Part shown: positions 10,584 through 20,054 of the stretch, one piece after another
How positions within the stretch are numbered: the stretch's first letter is position 1
Layout: each line of letters starts with the position of its first letter
Origin: Pseudoalteromonas sp. NC201
GTDB lineage: Bacteria; Pseudomonadota; Gammaproteobacteria; Enterobacterales; Alteromonadaceae
Length of the DNA stretch: 64,000 bases
Direction of reading: 5' to 3'
Assembly: GCF_002850255.1 (NCBI RefSeq)
Contig: NZ_CP022523.1
Location: 1,126,486 to 1,190,485, forward strand
Notes under the pieces: generated by a model
Database searches by the model: none
Seen by the model: only the letters and a program-made list of their open reading frames with translations
What the model was told of the DNA's origin: nothing
Position numbers and translations under genes: made by a program

Positions 10584-11033
10584 ATGATGAAGGATACGAT
10601 AAAACTAACAGCACTCTCTTTGGCGGTATTTTCTCGGTTTAGCTTTTCAAGCCCGCTAGAATTTGCCGGTGGTGCAGACATGTCTAAGTTAGTCGAGGCA
10701 GAGCACATATTGCCAAATCTCAATGACTACACAACAAACCTTGTGACCGTAAAAGGAGTGGTCACTCATGTTTGCAGAAAGTTAGGTTGCTGGATGACGC
10801 TGCGAGTAGCAAATGGCCTAGACGTAAATATCGAAGTTGAGCAAGGCGATATGGTATTTCCACTTGCTGCGATTGGCCGTGAAGCCCATGTGACGGGGCG
10901 CTTCGAAGCGCTAAACCAGCGCGCTTTGGCTTGCGTGAGTAAAGCAGACGATGAAGCTGCACTTATGCGTTTGGGATTTAATCCAACGGCCGTAACCATT
11001 TCGCATTTAGTACAGCAGATAAAACACAGCTAG
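10584..11033 (+). CDS. Exported DUF4920-family protein
   Basis: 149 residues. A signal-peptide-like N-terminus (MKDTIKLTALSLAVFSRFSFSS) is followed by a compact domain with VTVKGVVTHVCRKLGCWMTLRVANG, the recognisable DUF4920 core with its C-x4-C-W pair. The fold is likely OB-like; biochemical role unknown. An ATG ATG pair gives two adjacent start choices. GGAG lies about 9 bases before. Its 3' end overlaps the convergent azlD gene by 27 bases. Confidence 0.75.
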   Translation: MMKDTIKLTALSLAVFSRFSFSSPLEFAGGADMSKLVEAEHILPNLNDYTTNLVTVKGVVTHVCRKLGCWMTLRVANGLDVNIEVEQGDMVFPLAAIGREAHVTGRFEALNQRALACVSKADDEAALMRLGFNPTAVTISHLVQQIKHS

Positions 11034-11306
11034 ACTCCCAAACGTGGTGACATAGAGGTTTTTAAAGCGAAACGCCAGTATTACCGCAACCGTTGCGGCG
11101 ACCAAATAGGGGTTGCTTGGCGTGATGGCAAGTTGCTTGTTCTGAATGAATACAATGGGTACCCAAATGGCAGTCAGTACGCAAGGGGCGCTAAAACTTA
11201 AAAAGCGTTGTAGTTTAGGGCCGATAGTAAAAGGCAGTTGTTTTGCCAAAAATAAATATCGAGTTGCAAACGTGACGCAAGCCATGGCTAAAATAGTGGT
11301 GATCAT
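11007..11306 (-). CDS. azlD: Branched-chain amino acid exporter subunit AzlD
   Basis: 99 residues, about four hydrophobic helices, with the family opening ITTILAMACVTFATRYLFL. Small partner of AzlC; the pair exports branched-chain or related amino acids through the inner membrane. Its ATG overlaps the azlC stop codon (ATGA), indicating translational coupling. Confidence 0.85.
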   Translation of the reverse strand: MITTILAMACVTFATRYLFLAKQLPFTIGPKLQRFLSFSAPCVLTAIWVPIVFIQNKQLAITPSNPYLVAATVAVILAFRFKNLYVTTFGSLAVFYLLY

Positions 11307-11986
11307 ACACGCTCCTTTTTACTTTGTAGCACATATCCTACCGACATTCCGAGCAGCGCTGAGGCGATTAAACCAAATTCAAAATGGATCAGTTTGAACA
11401 CTAAGATAGTTACGGCCGACGTTAAACAGGCGCATAACACGGGTAATGCGTTAATACTCGGGACCACTAAAGCAATAAATATTGCCGCAATCGCGAAGTC
11501 TAAGCCAAGGTTGGTCAAGTCAGGTAAAAACTGACCTGCGACAATACCAATGAGCGTCCACAGATTCCATGCAACATAAAAGCTACCACCAGCGATGAGC
11601 GCATACATGAGCCGAAGTTTGCCTTGATAGGCACGGTGGTGATGGGAAAACGCAAATAATTCGTCAGTGAGAAAAAACGCAATGGGGCCACGCCATTTAA
11701 GGGGTTTATCTATCATTTTATTGCGGATCGCAAGGCCATAGAGTAAATGTCTCGCGCTAATAATAAAGGTAGTCGCAAGCAAGGTGATAAGCGCGGTGTC
11801 TTTGGCAATAAGCTCTATTGCCACTAACTGCGCCGAGCCTGCAAAAACTAATAACGACATTAACTGTGCTTCGAGCGGCGTAAAGCCATTTTGCACGGCA
11901 AGGGAGCCACACAATATTCCCCAAGGAAGCACGGCGAGATTTAATGGCAACATATCCCAAAAGCCTTTACATACTGCGACTTTCAT
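11303..11986 (-). CDS. azlC: Branched-chain amino acid exporter AzlC
   Basis: 227 residues from the ATG at 11986, chosen because it starts one base after the stop of the AraC gene, has AAGG 9 bases upstream, and gives the family start (FWDMLPLNLAVLPWGILCG). The longer frame to 12064 would run inside the AraC gene. Multi-pass permease with the conserved FAGSAQLVA and FIISARHLLYGLA segments. Encoded in one operon araC-like - azlC - azlD. Confidence 0.88.
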   Translation of the reverse strand: MKVAVCKGFWDMLPLNLAVLPWGILCGSLAVQNGFTPLEAQLMSLLVFAGSAQLVAIELIAKDTALITLLATTFIISARHLLYGLAIRNKMIDKPLKWRGPIAFFLTDELFAFSHHHRAYQGKLRLMYALIAGGSFYVAWNLWTLIGIVAGQFLPDLTNLGLDFAIAAIFIALVVPSINALPVLCACLTSAVTILVFKLIHFEFGLIASALLGMSVGYVLQSKKERV

Positions 11987-11987
11987 A

Positions 11988-12788
11988 TTAACAAGCCTTG
12001 CTATATTGACTGGGAGTGATCCCCATATTCTTTTTAAAATGACGGTTGAAATGGCTTTGGTCATAAAAGCCTACACTTAATGCTGCATGGGAAACACTTT
12101 TGCCACTGCGCAGTAATGCCTTAGCATGATTAAGCCGGTGTTGTATTTGAAAGGCATGGGGAGTGAGGCCGGTGTGGGCCTTAAACACACGAATAAAGTA
12201 AAAGGGACTCATGCCGACAAGGCTCGCTAAGGAGTCGAGTGATACATCTTCAAATAAATTATCCAAAAGAAAATGGCGTGCAGTGGTAATTCGTTGCTTC
12301 ACCGAAGGGATCTTTGTATCGAATGTGACTTTGCCTTGCTTATTGCTTAAATAAGATAGCAGAGTAATAAGCTGAGACTGCTTTTCAAGCACGCTGGTAT
12401 CACATTCTAAGACGTTAAAAGTGGTGTCCATGAGTGCCGCAAGCGCTCGGTCGTGTACCACTGCATCATGGAAAAAAGGAGCTATTGCCTTGCCATCACC
12501 AAGAAACTGATTAAATAGTTCAGGCGTTGGGTAGAGTGAACGGTACGAAGACTTATCTTTTGACGCCTTTCTGCAATCGTGCACCTGCTCTGCATTAATC
12601 AAAATGACACTATGCTGACTAGCTAAGTGTTCACCGCCACTGCGGTAGAATCGCTGCGCACCACTATCCACTAGGGCAAGCGTATAGCCGCTGTGGCTAT
12701 GTCTACCAAAGTCTTCCTGCTTATCAATGTTGTGTAGTACTTCTAGGCCACCGAGTTCACGATGAAAACTAAACTTTGAGTGTTGCAT
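11988..12788 (-). CDS. AraC-family transcriptional regulator (azlCD operon)
   Basis: 266 residues from the ATG at 12788, preceded by GGGGGAGAG. N-terminal cupin-type sensing domain (HSHSGYTLALVDSGAQRFY) and C-terminal double helix-turn-helix (LDSLASLVGMSPFYFIRVFKAHTG and SHAALSVGFYDQSHFNRHFKKNMGITPSQY). It is the first gene of the azlCD operon and presumably controls amino acid export; the effector is unknown. Confidence 0.88.
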   Translation of the reverse strand: MQHSKFSFHRELGGLEVLHNIDKQEDFGRHSHSGYTLALVDSGAQRFYRSGGEHLASQHSVILINAEQVHDCRKASKDKSSYRSLYPTPELFNQFLGDGKAIAPFFHDAVVHDRALAALMDTTFNVLECDTSVLEKQSQLITLLSYLSNKQGKVTFDTKIPSVKQRITTARHFLLDNLFEDVSLDSLASLVGMSPFYFIRVFKAHTGLTPHAFQIQHRLNHAKALLRSGKSVSHAALSVGFYDQSHFNRHFKKNMGITPSQYSKAC

Positions 12789-12886
12789 AATTCTCTCCCC
12801 CATTGATGAAAAGCGTATCTGTCTTCACTCAAAAAGTCTTGTACAAAATTGCACAATGCCACAAACAATAACCGGGTTAACAACGC

Positions 12887-13360
12887 CTAATGCCAAGTTT
12901 CTTTTTTAAGCACGTTAACAAGGCGGTGATTGATTAAGCATTGGCCATCGATTACTTTAAGCTCGTCTTCATACACACCGTTAAATACGGTGATTGGGGT
13001 ATCTGATTGAGATTTTGGCTGCTGATAAAGAACAAAGTAGCTTTTAGCACTAAACTTATTTGCCTCGATAGGTTGAATATCGGCACTGGTTATCATGTGC
13101 ATACTTTTTGTTGTTTTTATGGCTTGTTGCTGCCTTATTGTTATTTCTTCAGCACCAGTAATATTGATACTGAGTGCTGGGATACTAAATGTTGCATCCT
13201 GTGTAAAAACACTTTGGTATGCTTGTGCTGAACCCGAATCTCGATATTTTATGTAATTGTGCAGTGTCGTTTCACAGAGGCGCTGGTTACTGCTTGGCTT
13301 GGTGGTCATGCAACCACTCATAACACCTGCCGCTGCAACTAAAAGGAAATATGATTTCAT
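12887..13360 (-). CDS. Lipoprotein with SnoaL/NTF2-like fold
   Basis: 157 residues. A lipobox (VMSGC, Cys17) marks it as a lipoprotein. The rest resembles the NTF2-like superfamily: CETTLHNYIKYRDSGSAQAYQSVFTQDATFSIP, a ligand-pocket stretch and a final strand ending HRLVNVLKKETWH. Catalytic role not determinable; the fold is a by-eye call. Single gene. Confidence 0.6.
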   Translation of the reverse strand: MKSYFLLVAAAGVMSGCMTTKPSSNQRLCETTLHNYIKYRDSGSAQAYQSVFTQDATFSIPALSINITGAEEITIRQQQAIKTTKSMHMITSADIQPIEANKFSAKSYFVLYQQPKSQSDTPITVFNGVYEDELKVIDGQCLINHRLVNVLKKETWH

Positions 13361-13813
13361 AACGTAACCCTAATTTTTTGCTAATAATCTCAGTGAATTT
13401 AACCGTATTGTCAACCAAGCTAAAGCGTATGATTTATCTTGACGTAACGATTGCGTAAACATGTAAAGCCCCTTTACGGCTTTTTCTGCTACGGTTTTAT
13501 TAGATGCTACTGATCTGTTAAGTGTGTATTTATATCATGCAGATTTTCACCTTATGACAATTTAATATTGACGAATAAATTAACTTAGTTTACTTTTGTG
13601 AAAGCGCTTACATTTTGCGTTTGTTTTTTTGACTTCATTTGTAAGCGCTTACATTTGTTGCTAGGAACGCGCTGAGTAGTCTTCCAGCGTATAGCTAAAT
13701 AATCTGCTCTGAGAAACGATGAGTTAATCGACGGCTTATCTAAGCCTCAGGTTAAATAATAAAGTTCTTAGCATTCAACCATTTGACAACGACGTTTTGC
13801 ATCGGGGTAACTG
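13361..13813. other. Regulatory gap upstream of the GH16-receptor operon
   Basis: About 450 bases with no reading frame. It contains two LacI-type operators (13599-13653). Between them and the GH16 start there are about 160 bases of leader that could hold the promoter. GGGGTAAC precedes the ATG at 13814. Confidence 0.7.
13599..13653. promoter_or_regulatory. Paired LacI-family operators before GH16
   Basis: Two palindromes, TGAAAGCGCTTACA at 13599-13612 and the perfect TGTAAGCGCTTACA at 13640-13653, share the core AAGCGCTT. Their centres are 41 bases apart, close to four helical turns, which suits a tetramer or two dimers on one DNA face. The same motif pair occurs at 26227-26264 beside the LacI gene cluster. 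Confidence 0.85.
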
Positions 13814-16468
13814 ATGAAAATTGCAGCAAGAAAATTAACAAGGCTATGTACCGCAATCTCTGTGGCTATCATAGCGGGATGTGGCGGAAGCGCCGAGACA
13901 GAAACTAATTATAAATCCGTTGATACCACAGCGCCGGTTTCAGACTGGACGCTAGTGTGGAGCGATGAATTTGATAGCGATGCGATAGACACATCTAAGT
14001 GGACGCACGAGGTAAATTGCGACGGCGGTGGCAACAATGAAAAACAGTGTTACACCGACAATGAACAGAACGCGTTTATTGCCGATGGCATGCTGAATAT
14101 TGTCGCTACCCCTGCGCAAGCAGGCGCACAACTGCCGTATACCTCGGCAAGATTGAACACCAAATATAAAGCTGACTTTAAGTATGGCAGATTCGAAATG
14201 CGGGCCAAGCTACCAAGCGGGCAAGGCAGTTGGCCCGCGTTTTGGATGTTGCCTACGGATGAGGTTTACGGTGGCTGGCCCAAGTCTGGTGAAATAGACA
14301 TCATGGAAGCGGTAAATCTCAAGGTCGCTAATGAAGACGGCTCGGTTGAATCTAACGTGCATGGCACGCTTCATTACGGCCGTGATTGGCCTAATAATGT
14401 TCACACCGGTAAAGCATACGCCATACCTGATGGTGTAAATCCAGCCGATGACTTCCATACCTATGCTGTGGAGTGGCAAGAGGGTGAGATCCGTTGGTAC
14501 GTTGATGGTTATCTCTACGCCACGCAACGTCAATCGGAAGTTCGTTACAACTCAAAGCAAGAAGCGGTTGGTTTAAAACACCGTGGATGGTTTGCTGAAT
14601 ACTACGAGCAAGGCTCAGGCGAGCTGGTTACTCATTGGGATAGTGCGCCTTTTGATCAACAGTTTCACCTTATCTTAAACCTTGCCGTTGGCGGTGATTG
14701 GCCTGAAAACGTTAATAATAAAGGTATCGACTCGGACGCCTTTGTGAACGGACAATCGTTTGTGGTTGACTATGTCAGAGTGTATGAATGCGGCTCTAAC
14801 CCTGAAACGGGCAAAGGATGTGAAACGGTGCGTCCAGGCTACGACGACCTTGAGGATGCGTTAGTCGAAGGCGAAGCACCTATTCCGTCGCCACCTTCTT
14901 CGGGTACCGCTAAAAACCTAACCATCTTTGATGATAATTTTAATGTTAACTGGCCAGCTTGGGATTGTTGTGGTGGCTCTACGCCTGCATTGGTTGCAGA
15001 CGAAAGCCGTGGCAATGTTGTTGAGTTTATGGTCGGTGAGACGCCAACCGTAAATGGCTTTACCAGCCGTGCCGAATTTATCACAGATCCAAGCGGTAAA
15101 GCCTCGCCATTTGATGCAACGAGTATGCTAGAAGCGGGCTATATTCGGTTCGATATGCAAGTGACACAAATGCCTTCAGACCCGAGCGCAGCATGGAAAT
15201 TTAAAGTCGAAAGCCAAGGTGCTTCTAGCGCTGCTGAACTCGATCTTTTTGCAAGCGTTGAAGGACAATCACCAGCCGCAGGCTCGTGGCAAACTTATAC
15301 CTTCCCACTACAGCAGTTGGCTGATGCAGGACTTGATGTGTCAGCCATTGATGTTGTGATGATCTTCCCAGCATGGGGGGCTGGTAATGGTGCTATCTAT
15401 CGTGTTGATAAGGTTGAGATTGCACAGGATACAAACTTACCTTCGTTGACCTTATTTGAAAATGCCATTAACGCGCAGTGGCCGCTTTGGGATTGTTGTG
15501 GTGGCTCGACACCGGCTGAAGTCTCTGACGATGCGACGCATGGTATTGTTGCTGAATTCACGATTGGTGACACACCAACTGTAATGGGGTTTTCGTCTCG
15601 AACAGAAGTGGGCGGAGCTGGAAAGCCGTTTGATGCAACCGCAATTTTAGCAGGTGGCGTAGTACAGTTTGAGATGAAAGTCATGAGCTTACCGTCAACG
15701 CCTGATGCCCCTTGGCTACTTAAAATTGAGTCTGACAATGCCGCGAGTGCGGTTGAGCTACCACTATCTGAATCACAAGAAGGTTTAGCACCACAGGCCG
15801 GTGAATGGCAAACCTATACTTTCTCAATTGAAGCTTTGGCTCAGGCAGGACTTGATCCAAGTGCAATTGATGTGGTGATGATTTTCCCAGCTTGGGGCTC
15901 AGGTAGCGGTGCGGTTTATCGTGTTGATAACGCAAAAATCTTTCATCCTGACGGTGACAAGGCGAGTGGTGGTCTAAGCTTATTCAAAGATCAAGCTGCT
16001 GAGCAGTGGTCAATTTGGGATTGCTGTGGTGGCTCTACACCCACAATCGAAGTGGACGAAGATGCAGCCCATGGTCAAGTTGCGCAATTTGTTATTGGTG
16101 CAACCCCAACTGTGATGGGATTCTTAGCGGATGACGATGTCTATTATGATGCTTCCCATTTACTAGAAACTGGCGTAGTTAAGTTTGATATGAAAGTGAC
16201 TTCAGCACCTGCAAATATCGACGCTCAATGGCTGTTTAAAATTGAGTCAAATGATGCCAGTGCGGCGGTAGAGCTTGCTCTGAACCAAAGCGCTGAAGGT
16301 CAAGTTCCAGAAGTTGGCAAATGGCAAACGTATACGTTTCCACTTCAAGCTTTGTACGATGCTGGACTCGATATTAGTGCCATTGATGTCTTGATGGTAT
16401 TCCCCAGCTGGGGAATGGGCGAGGGCGCCGTTTACCGCATAGACAATGTTGAAATCGTCAGTCAATAA
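13814..16468 (+). CDS. GH16 beta-1,3-glucanase (laminarinase-like) lipoprotein with three C-terminal modules
   Basis: 884 residues. Lipobox IIAGC (Cys23), so probably surface- or membrane-anchored. The GH16 domain (about 40-330) has the catalytic signature GEIDIMEAV, with Glu160 as nucleophile, Asp162 and Glu165 as acid/base. The context (SWPAFWMLP, NLAVGGDWP) is that of bacterial laminarinases. Three tandem modules follow (about 369-540, 543-715, 719-884), each starting W..WDCCGGSTP and containing GxTPTVxGF, a GxWQTYTFPL strand and a closing YRxDxxxI strand, as in galactose-binding-like carbohydrate modules such as the C-terminal domain of ExoP. They probably bind beta-glucan. First gene of an operon with the receptor 70 bases downstream, under LacI-type operators. 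Confidence 0.92.
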   Translation: MKIAARKLTRLCTAISVAIIAGCGGSAETETNYKSVDTTAPVSDWTLVWSDEFDSDAIDTSKWTHEVNCDGGGNNEKQCYTDNEQNAFIADGMLNIVATPAQAGAQLPYTSARLNTKYKADFKYGRFEMRAKLPSGQGSWPAFWMLPTDEVYGGWPKSGEIDIMEAVNLKVANEDGSVESNVHGTLHYGRDWPNNVHTGKAYAIPDGVNPADDFHTYAVEWQEGEIRWYVDGYLYATQRQSEVRYNSKQEAVGLKHRGWFAEYYEQGSGELVTHWDSAPFDQQFHLILNLAVGGDWPENVNNKGIDSDAFVNGQSFVVDYVRVYECGSNPETGKGCETVRPGYDDLEDALVEGEAPIPSPPSSGTAKNLTIFDDNFNVNWPAWDCCGGSTPALVADESRGNVVEFMVGETPTVNGFTSRAEFITDPSGKASPFDATSMLEAGYIRFDMQVTQMPSDPSAAWKFKVESQGASSAAELDLFASVEGQSPAAGSWQTYTFPLQQLADAGLDVSAIDVVMIFPAWGAGNGAIYRVDKVEIAQDTNLPSLTLFENAINAQWPLWDCCGGSTPAEVSDDATHGIVAEFTIGDTPTVMGFSSRTEVGGAGKPFDATAILAGGVVQFEMKVMSLPSTPDAPWLLKIESDNAASAVELPLSESQEGLAPQAGEWQTYTFSIEALAQAGLDPSAIDVVMIFPAWGSGSGAVYRVDNAKIFHPDGDKASGGLSLFKDQAAEQWSIWDCCGGSTPTIEVDEDAAHGQVAQFVIGATPTVMGFLADDDVYYDASHLLETGVVKFDMKVTSAPANIDAQWLFKIESNDASAAVELALNQSAEGQVPEVGKWQTYTFPLQALYDAGLDISAIDVLMVFPSWGMGEGAVYRIDNVEIVSQ

Positions 16469-16538
16469 GCCAGTGTGGATCGCCAATAGTGCTTTGAACT
16501 CGGTGATCCAGCAGCAAGAATAGAATCGCAGGGCAGTC

Positions 16539-19490
16539 ATGAATAACAAACAATTCAATAAAAGTAAGCTTGCCGTTCAGTTGTCGCTAGCAATAGCGAT
16601 GAATGCGGGAATGGTCAGCATAGCTCAAGCAGAAGAGCAACAAGCAGCCGAAAAAGTCGAAGTGATCGAAGTGAAAGGGATCCGCGGAAGTTTGATCCGT
16701 TCAATGGATTTAAAGCGCTCCGCATCGGGGGTTATGGATGCCATTTCGGCAGAGGAAATGGGGAAATTTCCAGACACCAACTTAGCCGAGTCTTTACAGC
16801 GGATCACCGGTGTTTCGGTCAGCCGCGCCAACGGTGAAGGCAGTCAAATTACCGTACGTGGTTTTGGGCCTGATTTTAACTTGGTGACATTAAATGGTCG
16901 TCAAATGCCGGGCACAGGTAATACTCGCTCGTATAACTTGGAAAACCTAGCCGCTGAAGGCGTGAGTGCGCTTGAGGTATATAAAACCGGGCGTGCTGAT
17001 GTACCAAGTGGCGGTTTAGGGGCTTTGGTCAACATTGTCACGGCTAAGCCACTACAACGCCCTGGGCAACACTTTAGCGCAACAGCAAAGGCGATTGTTG
17101 ATACCTCTAACGAAGCGGGAGATGATGTTACACCTGAGGTTTCCGCGGTTTATAGTAATACCTTTGCCGATGAAACCTTTGGTTTTGGATTTTCCTTCTC
17201 CCATCAGCAACGTGATTTTCAAAAGCAGCAAGCCAATATTCAGGGCTGGCAGGCCAATGTTGATCTACCTGATTTAGACCCGTCTAAAATCATTGATGGC
17301 CGTGCTGAAGATGCCGAGGGTAATAAAGTCGGAAATTACTTTTTTCCAAAAGACATGAACTACGGCATCGAAGATCTAGAGCGAGAAAGAACGAACGGTC
17401 AAGTTACCTTTCAATATGCACCGACTAACGGTTTTGTTGCCACCTTAGACTACACGGCAAGCCTTGCCGTAACTGGCTCTAATACGGTGGGGTGGGGTAT
17501 TTGGAATGAGTTTGGCGGTAACATTAACGCCTATGAGTTAGATGCCAATGGCACCGCGGTTTATGCCGATATTGGCGGTAATGATGCGTCGTTCACTGCA
17601 AATAGAAATACGACGGAAGTCGAGGCGCGTTCACTTGGATTAAATCTGGACTGGCAAATTAACGATAATTGGCATGTAGAGCTTGATTATCACGACTCAA
17701 AAAACGAAACCGATAATGGCGCAGATAAAGGCTTGGGTAGTGATGGTCAAATCATCTTAGGCTCAGATCAGTTGCTCACTAAGATTTATGATTATCGGCA
17801 GGGCGAAGTACCACATGCGAATGTGCTTTGGAAAAATGGCACGAATGAACTCATGGCAAGTGAAATTGATTCTAACTTTAGCCAATTTATCCATTCTCCC
17901 GGAGAGGCGACGGTCGAGCAGTTGCAACTTGATACCACTTGGTTTAACGACAGTTTTGATATTGGCCTAGTGAGTGTGCAGTTTGGTGCAGCTCGCACTG
18001 AACAGTCAACTGGGGGATATGAAGCGTGGAGTGGTCTACGAGGAGGACCGGGCTTTAATCCTTCGTTTAAAGAAATTTTCCCAGATAGCATGTTTACGCG
18101 CCATGAAACTGGCGATTTGCTAGACCAATTCGCTGGTGGTGGCAGTGACCTACAGCCGGGGTATTACTATACTTATGACTTTGATGAAGCTATTGCAAGG
18201 CAGCTTGCGTATCTTACAGAAGATGTGATCGGTGCTGACTACTACTCGGCGGATGCCTATTTTGATGGCATAGATAGCCAAAGTCGAGTTGATGAAACCA
18301 CTGACAGCATCTACTTGCAATCCAAATGGGAGTTTGAATTTTCTGACTACTTTGTGCAGATCAACGCAGGCCTACGCTATGAACAAACGGATGTGACAAG
18401 TGTGGTGCGTCAGCGTGTGGAAACGCAAGTGAATTGGGACAGTCCATCTGAATGGATTATGCAATACGCTGCGGGCGGTGATGACAACTTCTTAACGCAG
18501 CAAGGGGATTACGACATTCTATTGCCGATGATCGATGTGCGTTTTGATCTCACCGAAGATTTAATTGCACGAGCGTCTTGGGGCAAAACAATGTCGCGTG
18601 CGCCACTTAGTAATCTCGCTGGTGGCAGAAGTTTGTCAGGCAGCCCAAAACCGGGAGCGAGAACTGGTTCTCGAGGCAATACAAATCTACTACCGTTTGA
18701 GTCGACCAACCTAGATTTTTCACTTGAATATTATTACAACGAAGGAAGTTACGCGTCACTTGGCTACTTCAAAAAAGAGGTCGATAACTTTATTCAAACC
18801 ACAATCACGCAAACCACCATTGAAGGTCTTTACGATATTTACAATGGTCCAAGGTATAAACAAGCGATTGCAGATATTGAAGCCCGTGGAGAGCAGGCAA
18901 CCAGTGATGCCATTTTTGCGCAAATGCTCGCCAATGGTCACGGTAATGCCGATGGTAAAATTGAACCAAGCAGTGACGATCCATTGATGGTATGGAACAT
19001 CAGCCAGCCACAAAATACCGATAGTAAATCGGTTGATGGTTTTGAAGTGGCGGTACAGCACTTATTTGGTGAAACGGGTTTTGGCCTTGGTGTTAACGCA
19101 ACTTTTGTTGATGGCGATGTTGAGTTTGATAGTGAAAGCCTAGTGCAGCAAGCACCGCTGACGGGGTTGAGTGACTCGGCTAACTTCCAAGCATTTTACG
19201 AAAAAGACGGGTTATCGGTGAAGTTAACCTACGCATGGCGTGACGCTTATCTTATCGGGGTAGGTCAAGCGCAAGGCTCGGCAGATGCACCACCGCAATA
19301 TGCCAAGTCTTACGGTCAATGGGACGTTAGTGTGAACTACGATATTGATGAGCAGTTTACGGTGTTCTTTGAAGGTATAAACTTAAACAATGAAACCGAG
19401 CAAGGATATGGTCGTTATGAAGAGCAATTCTTATTTGCTCGTCAGTACGGTCCAAGATACTCGGTTGGTGTGAGGTATACTTTTGAGTGA
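16539..19490 (+). CDS. TonB-dependent receptor of the beta-glucan locus
   Basis: 983 residues. Signal peptide (about 1-31, ending SIAQA), TonB-box-like VEVIEVKGIRGSLIRS, plug domain with FPDTNLAESLQRITGVSVSR and VTLNGRQMPG, then a long barrel ending SVGVRYTFE. This is the Caulobacter/Alteromonadales long receptor type (TIGR01782-like) used for oligosaccharide uptake. It lies 70 bases after the GH16 gene and presumably imports laminarin oligosaccharides; substrate is inferred from context. Its likely terminator is now 320 bases away, beyond a repeat element. Confidence 0.9.
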   Translation: MNNKQFNKSKLAVQLSLAIAMNAGMVSIAQAEEQQAAEKVEVIEVKGIRGSLIRSMDLKRSASGVMDAISAEEMGKFPDTNLAESLQRITGVSVSRANGEGSQITVRGFGPDFNLVTLNGRQMPGTGNTRSYNLENLAAEGVSALEVYKTGRADVPSGGLGALVNIVTAKPLQRPGQHFSATAKAIVDTSNEAGDDVTPEVSAVYSNTFADETFGFGFSFSHQQRDFQKQQANIQGWQANVDLPDLDPSKIIDGRAEDAEGNKVGNYFFPKDMNYGIEDLERERTNGQVTFQYAPTNGFVATLDYTASLAVTGSNTVGWGIWNEFGGNINAYELDANGTAVYADIGGNDASFTANRNTTEVEARSLGLNLDWQINDNWHVELDYHDSKNETDNGADKGLGSDGQIILGSDQLLTKIYDYRQGEVPHANVLWKNGTNELMASEIDSNFSQFIHSPGEATVEQLQLDTTWFNDSFDIGLVSVQFGAARTEQSTGGYEAWSGLRGGPGFNPSFKEIFPDSMFTRHETGDLLDQFAGGGSDLQPGYYYTYDFDEAIARQLAYLTEDVIGADYYSADAYFDGIDSQSRVDETTDSIYLQSKWEFEFSDYFVQINAGLRYEQTDVTSVVRQRVETQVNWDSPSEWIMQYAAGGDDNFLTQQGDYDILLPMIDVRFDLTEDLIARASWGKTMSRAPLSNLAGGRSLSGSPKPGARTGSRGNTNLLPFESTNLDFSLEYYYNEGSYASLGYFKKEVDNFIQTTITQTTIEGLYDIYNGPRYKQAIADIEARGEQATSDAIFAQMLANGHGNADGKIEPSSDDPLMVWNISQPQNTDSKSVDGFEVAVQHLFGETGFGLGVNATFVDGDVEFDSESLVQQAPLTGLSDSANFQAFYEKDGLSVKLTYAWRDAYLIGVGQAQGSADAPPQYAKSYGQWDVSVNYDIDEQFTVFFEGINLNNETEQGYGRYEEQFLFARQYGPRYSVGVRYTFE

Positions 19491-19511
19491 TCTTTTTCGC
19501 ATCAGTTCACT

Positions 19512-19776
19512 AGGGCCTGTTGACCTTTGCTGTTTGATTTTTGTTCTCCTGAGTGTGTTTTGATCGCGACGCTCGACTTGCCGCCTAGTAATCTAAGCAA
19601 AAGTTGAGCAACAATGAACAAAGCGCACTCAGGGGAACCCAAAGGGCAGCGCTTGATTGGCATTTCTACTGTGTTATCGCCTAACTTACATAGAATAACT
19701 ATGCTACGCAGGCTCTGCCTTGTATAAATACCAATCAAACTGCTGCAAAAACAAACTTGAAAGATCAACAGGCCCT
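19512..19776 (-). repeat. Miniature inverted-repeat element R1, copy (c)
   Basis: A 265-base element with ends AGGGCCTGTTGACCTTT and AAAGATCAACAGGCCCT and flanking TA on each side. It is the reverse complement of copy b without the roughly 50-base hairpin insert. Inserted 22 bases after the receptor stop codon. The open frame inside it matches a frame in copy b only because both are repeats. Confidence 0.88.
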
Positions 19777-19777
19777 A

Positions 19778-19810
19778 ATACCAATTTCACTTAATTAAGC
19801 AAATTGGCAT
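19778..19810. repeat. Minimal R2-type repeat
   Basis: A 33-base palindrome-like sequence starting ATACCAATT and ending AATTGGCAT, with ACTTAATTAAG in the middle, as at the end of the larger R2 elements. Reduced relic or minimal unit. Confidence 0.5.
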
Positions 19811-19842
19811 AAAAATGCAGACCGATGAGTCTGCATTTTTTT
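19811..19842 (+). terminator. Rho-independent terminator, likely of the GH16-receptor operon
   Basis: AATGCAGAC pairs with GTCTGCATT around a 6-base loop and is followed by seven T. No other plus-strand gene ends nearby, so it most likely served the receptor gene before the R1 element landed between them. Confidence 0.8.
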
Positions 19843-20054
19843 GGCTCTAAACTACTTACTTTAGTAGGGGCGACTTTATGTCGCGCTCATTCAAGCGCAT
19901 ATTGCATAGGGAAATGATAAGGCTGAGTTCGAAGATGAATATCATTGATAAACTCAGTACGTAGCTCCCACCTATCGCATATTACTTTGTAACTTCATGA
20001 TTTAGTGTGATGATGCAGTGAGTGTGAATCGGACATGTTTGCGGGGTTGATGTT

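Noticed and set aside
11987..12064. Extended N-terminus of AzlC (26 more residues)
   Set aside because: It would overlap the AraC gene end in another frame; the ATG one base after the AraC stop has a ribosome-binding site and the family-typical start.
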